In this document: positions 60,046 through 64,000 of the stretch, one piece after another
How the letters are laid out: the number at the start of each line of letters is the position of its first letter
Position numbering within the stretch: position 1 is the stretch's first letter
Assembly (NCBI RefSeq): GCF_024679095.1
Contig: NC_066529.1
Coordinates: 967,001 to 1,031,000 of the forward strand
Length of the DNA stretch: 64,000 nt
Direction of reading: 5' to 3'
From: Eriocheir sinensis
Taxonomy: Eukaryota > Arthropoda > Malacostraca > Decapoda > Varunidae
Translations under genes and position numbers: made by a program
Notes under the pieces: model-generated
Databases searched by the model: none
Seen by the model: only the letters and a program-made list of their open reading frames with translations
What the model was told of the DNA's origin: nothing

Positions 60046-62480
60046 TAATAATAATATATTTATATATTATTATTATTATTATATTAATTCAAATCCAATC
60101 AGCTGCACTCTGACTGATCATGGCTTTCAATTTGACAACTGGAAAAGCTAAAGGAATCAAGTCAAAACCAAAATAAGGAGAAAGATACTTTTAATTCATT
60201 TTAGTTATCTTAAAACTTTGCATAGAAGCTACTCTTAAGAGTAACAGTAATTCTCATTGGTTTCCACTTGAGGATCCTATGAATCCTTAAAAAGATAATT
60301 ACTCTGCAAACCCTTCATCTTTAATTTAAAACAAACCGTTTATAGCAGAATAACATGAAGCAACTTTTTAAGTGCTTACTAGAATTATGCTAATATTTTC
60401 ACTATTATAACAACCTGTCATTAGTATGTAAACTTTCAATGCAATAACCACGGAAAAACATTTTCAAATAAACATGCCATGCTACACTTTCAATAGTAAA
60501 CTACCCTCAAACACCCCACAGGCCATTAGTTAAGTTGGTGTAAGACAAAAACAATGAAATTAAGATTTACTTTTGAGACCAAGTCAAATTCTATACTGAA
60601 AATACAAACTGCATATTGCAAGAGGCTGCACTTCAGTATAATACATCTGTGAGCACCATATTCATCTGAAGTCCCCTTTCTGATGTCATGGTCAGCTGTC
60701 ATGTACTAAGATGGCAGTGCTGTCTCATCTAGCATGCACACAAACCACTCCATAAGTTCATGTTAAATTATTAATATACATTAAAGAATGACAACCTCTT
60801 GTAGGATGCAGATTCATTATAGGCTACAAGAAACTACCAGCACTATATTACATACAAAATCCCATTACTGGAATAGAAAACCATCAAAATTTACCCTCCA
60901 AATTAATTCATATGGAAACCATCCTTCTTGACTATATACAAGGTTCTCATTTACAGCTCAAAACATCAGTTAATAAACATCATCTTCACAACAAACATTT
61001 CCTGAGTTGCTAGACCTAGGAGTCATTTCAGTGATTGTCATGTTTCCACTGGCTCTCATCCTTTGTCACTTTTTTTACTCATTCACGGCTCTCATATATT
61101 CCATTTCTCATAGAGACAGTATAAGGAAGTGGGATTTTTGGTTGTATTTTTTCCCATGCAAGGAACAATATCCTTAGTTTAAATATTTTACTGGATAAAG
61201 GTAATTACTGAAGCTCCATTATTGCAGTTGCACTGTACTAGCCACAGACTGCAGTGAAGTCTGTGTTGTCAAAATCCCACTTTACTAATAAAATTCCGTG
61301 TTGTCAAAATCCCACTTTACTAATAAAATACCTAGCTGGTACTGTGATCAATAAAAAGTCACCCCTTATTTTTAATGGTTTTTAAGAAAGTACTTTGCAA
61401 ACATTATCTCCCTTTTTATCTCTGAAAACAAGGATTGGGTCCTGAATACCTGTGTTACCTCACTTTCCCATGTGTATGATACTCGTGATCAACAGACCTT
61501 CACCTGCCACACCACATCCCCTAACCCCTAAAGGGCAGGGATGTAACGTGAAATCGGTTCTCCCCGTAGAACAGTGTTGACATTTTCCCGAAAATTGCTC
61601 ACTTTCCATTATCAATTTCACAACTGCCTAAGCCAATAATAGCTTTCAATTTATGAGCATTCCTTTTAACCATCTCCCTCTTCAGTCTACCCTAAATCTG
61701 AAGTCTCTACTTCATGTGGCAACGTTATGAAGTGCAGTAACATTTTACTCGCAGCAGGACTGCCTTTCATTGCAACTGTGGGATGGTGTTAAAGAGTTAG
61801 TAGCATATATGCAGTAGAAGGGACTAGGACATGCCCCTTCTTTCCTCAACAGTTACTCATATTGCTTTCGAGTGAATAAAATATAAGACAGGTATCAACA
61901 AATTTCTTTCTTAGCCCACAGGCACCCAGGCCCCATATGGGGTTGACATCAGAGTTGTGGGGATGGATTTGGGCTAAATTAAGATGGTGCAGCCATCTGC
62001 TTGTCAAAAATAAAACTGACCTATATTTACACAGCAGCTGCTGTTTTTAGTCTGGATATTTTTTGGTGGCATCATGGTGGTTAAGCCTGAATGGTGGAGG
62101 TCAAGCAGTACTACCATATACTTTTATCTTTTAAGTCTGCCATGTCTGTTATCCCCACTAGGTATTTTTACTTTAATTTCATAATTTTTCCAATTTCCTC
62201 ATTTATCCCCTAGAGCACACTTCTCTCTTGTCCCAAACTGAACCTCACCACCATGTTCTCATGCATCACCTCATATTTTGGCTTTGTCTCACCTGCTTAC
62301 CCAAAGGACTTTTGGGTAAGCTTTCACTCCCCACTATCTTGACATTTCATGCATTTTCACACAATATAAAAAACATATTAGTACATTCATGAAGAGTGTT
62401 TTTCCCTTACCAACAGCTAATTTTCTTTGGTTAGTAGTATAACATGCATTTCCCACACTACAGTAATCTTACTTCCACAT
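60046..62480. other. AT-rich unique region downstream of the Mpv17-like gene
   Basis: Composition differs from the left of the window: AT-rich, few microsatellites. It contains an ATT/TAT palindromic run (60042-60090) and a 35-bp tandem duplication (gtgttgtcaaaatcccactt at 61263 and 61298). No convincing exon was found. It could be intergenic or an extended 3' UTR. Confidence 0.5.
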
Positions 62481-62481
62481 A

Positions 62482-62487
62482 TTTATT
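62482..62487 (-). terminator. Poly(A) signal AATAAA
   Basis: AATAAA on the minus strand, about 153 nt after the Mpv17-like stop codon. A G/T-rich stretch (gtagtgtggg) follows, as expected downstream of a cleavage site. Confidence 0.45.
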
Positions 62488-62639
62488 CTCACCCACCACC
62501 TCTCCCATACTAATTTGTTAACCTTAGTGATGTTACAAAAATAACTCTACAGATGCACTACTTGGAAATCCCTTAAAATTTAACTGTGAAATGTCACAAA
62601 TATACCTTATTCATGAAGGTCCTCCTACATAGGGAACCT

Positions 62640-62777
62640 TTAATATTCTTGCCGTTTGAACCAGCAAAGGATGGAGACCCATATGACTTGGCAAGTTCCT
62701 ACGAACACAACACGAGCCTGGGGAGGCAGGAACCTGAAGTTGATGAGCGATGCTGGGACCCAGAACACACTGGCAGT
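62640..62777 (-). CDS. Mpv17/PMP22-family protein, last coding exon
   Basis: The acceptor ttcgtttcag is followed by 45 codons and TAA (62642-62640), in phase 0 with the exon at 63219-63289 across a 441-bp intron. The segment FWVPASLINFRFLPPQARVV and the following hydrophobic stretch VFVGTCQVIWVSILCWF match the C-terminal signature of Mpv17/PMP22 proteins (W..PAQ.INF.FVP...R, then the last membrane helix). These are small four-helix proteins of inner mitochondrial or peroxisomal membranes. Ungapped agreement with the end of Mpv17-like (MPV17L) proteins is best, from memory. The protein ends shortly after the last helix with KRQEY, normal for the family. Confidence 0.8.
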   Translation of the reverse strand, partial: TASVFWVPASLINFRFLPPQARVVFVGTCQVIWVSILCWFKRQEY

Positions 62778-63218
62778 CTGAAACGAAGTACATAGTCTGT
62801 ACATATTTTATGCAAATTTAAATCACAAACTTGTGTACAAATCATCCATAACCTTACTTTACTAGAACTTTCTTATATCTCAACACCTTGCACACAACTG
62901 ATTGATAGGAGGTTACCAACTGCTGAAATTATCCCTAAGAATAGCAGAAACACATATGACCCACTTCCGCTATCATTGAAACATTCCAGCGGAAAATGGC
63001 TTGCTTTATATAACTCCACCCATAGGCATGGCCAAGGCCACTAATGTGTGATGTAACTACACCCGTAGACTAAGGGTTAAGGAGAAATATGTGTGCACAC
63101 ACGCATGAATGCTCACTTACATGTAGAAACACAGACTGATGCAACAGCAGTAATACACTCCACTCACTGCATTTACTATTAACATAGCAAAACAGTCAAA
63201 TACAGCAATCAGACTCAC

Positions 63219-63289
63219 CACAAAAGTGGGAACAATTTTCTTCTTCCACTCCTCCAGCAAGTCATCTTTTCCTTCCAAAGTACTCATGC
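63219..63289 (-). CDS. Mpv17/PMP22-family protein, penultimate coding exon
   Basis: A 71-bp exon between acceptor tttttccaacag and donor GTGAGT. It starts with the last two bases of a codon (GC, probably completing Gly), then 23 codons beginning MSTLEGKDDLLEEWKKK and ending in phase 0. The wording matches the conserved 'GMS.LEGK(E/D)D' segment before the last helices of MPV17L-type proteins, so the Met is internal, not a start. It is too short for ordinary ORF finding. Earlier exons, encoding the first helices, must lie beyond the right edge; none was seen between 63290 and 64000. Confidence 0.75.
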
Positions 63290-63414
63290 CTGTTGGAAAA
63301 ATTCATCAACAAAATTATTATTACTAACAGCTCCACAGTTACAAAAGTATTATTCAACAAAGATCTGGCCCAAACTGGATAAAAGTAAGGGATAGATGTA
63401 TTTGCCTATGTATT

Positions 63415-63519
<105 letters not shown>

Positions 63520-63790
63520 AGGGAAACCAAAAGGTACTTAATCATATATTTTCTATCTTCCTATTCATATGTGCAGTCACTACCCATGACAACCAAGGCC
63601 TTCCACACTACACATCTAACCAGCCAAGGCAAGGTAGGAGGTAGGGACAAAGAGAGAAATTATCTATTCCCTCCTGAAGTTTAGCATACATCAATCTCCC
63701 TTTGATCATCCCTCTTTATTCCTCTTCTCATTCAGTCTCCCTATATTATTATTTTTTCTTTCATTCTGCTAAACCTATCTACTGTACTAT

Positions 63791-64000
63791 GGCACCTCCA
63801 TGGTTTAATGGTTAGCACATGCCTGGCTACAAGATCGCAGGCTCAGATTTGATCCCAGCCTTGGGCTGTCGGCTCTCAGCTCACCTAGCTGTTTACCCTT
63901 CCTTTCAGACTGGTTAATAAATAGGTGGCTTGGGAAATCTAGGGAAGGTAAACTGAGGTAACCTAGATGTCACACTTGCCCACAACGGGCTCAAGGGATC
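63791..64000 (+). mobile_element. tRNA-derived SINE, plus strand, runs off the edge
   Basis: The head has an A-box-like tggtttaatggttagcac (from 63801) and a degenerate B-box agatttgatccca (about 63845), with tRNA-like spacing. A non-tRNA body follows (gttaataaataggtggc..., ctagatgtcacacttgccc). No 3' end within the window. It appears to lie in an intron of the Mpv17-like gene, antisense to it. Confidence 0.7.

Noticed and set aside
63066..63085. A second piggyBac-like end (minus strand TTAACCCTTAGTCTACGG)
   Set aside because: No partner inverted end was found within several kilobases. The short match to the element at 59172 may be chance.

Overview
The window is animal nuclear DNA, most likely from a decapod crustacean and possibly a crab. 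There is no bacterial-style gene packing. There are more than forty dinucleotide and trinucleotide microsatellites of 25 bp or longer, mainly (GA)n, (CA)n, (TCC)n and (AC)n. It also holds tRNA-derived SINE sequence, decayed non-LTR retrotransposon fragments, small DNA-transposon derivatives, and a few exons with consensus splice sites. The decapod assignment rests on microsatellite style and retroelement flavour as I know them; it is an inference. Most long open frames in the window are translations of microsatellites or purine/pyrimidine tracts and are not genes.

From 1 to about 59 kb the sequence alternates microsatellites, purine- or pyrimidine-rich degenerate DNA, and medium-length tandem repeats (units about 75-170 bp, 2-6 diverged copies) at more than a dozen loci. 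Between them lie short unique islands that look like non-coding conserved-element candidates. One convincing coding exon lies here: a minus-strand first coding exon at 19309-19705. It has a signal peptide and a GTGAGT donor, and it resembles the start of an arthropod NMDA-type glutamate receptor (GluN2-like) amino-terminal domain. Several weaker exon candidates are listed at low confidence. A three-copy interspersed repeat (41.8, 44.2 and 53.3 kb) shares one minus-strand reading frame. It sits near a 141-bp tandem duplication and a Harbinger/Tourist-like MITE.

From 58.35 to 60.04 kb there is a broken jockey-like reverse transcriptase fragment bounded by microsatellites on both sides. It is followed by an 870-bp element with piggyBac-like ends (CCCTTAA..., TTAA on one side).

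From about 60 kb to the end the composition changes to AT-rich, microsatellite-poor sequence. It contains the last two coding exons of an Mpv17/PMP22-family gene on the minus strand (63289-63219 and 62777-62640), with a plausible poly(A) signal, and a tRNA-derived SINE running off the right edge. No operon-like or multi-gene system is visible. The two supported genes are unrelated: one is a predicted synaptic receptor subunit, the other an organelle membrane protein.
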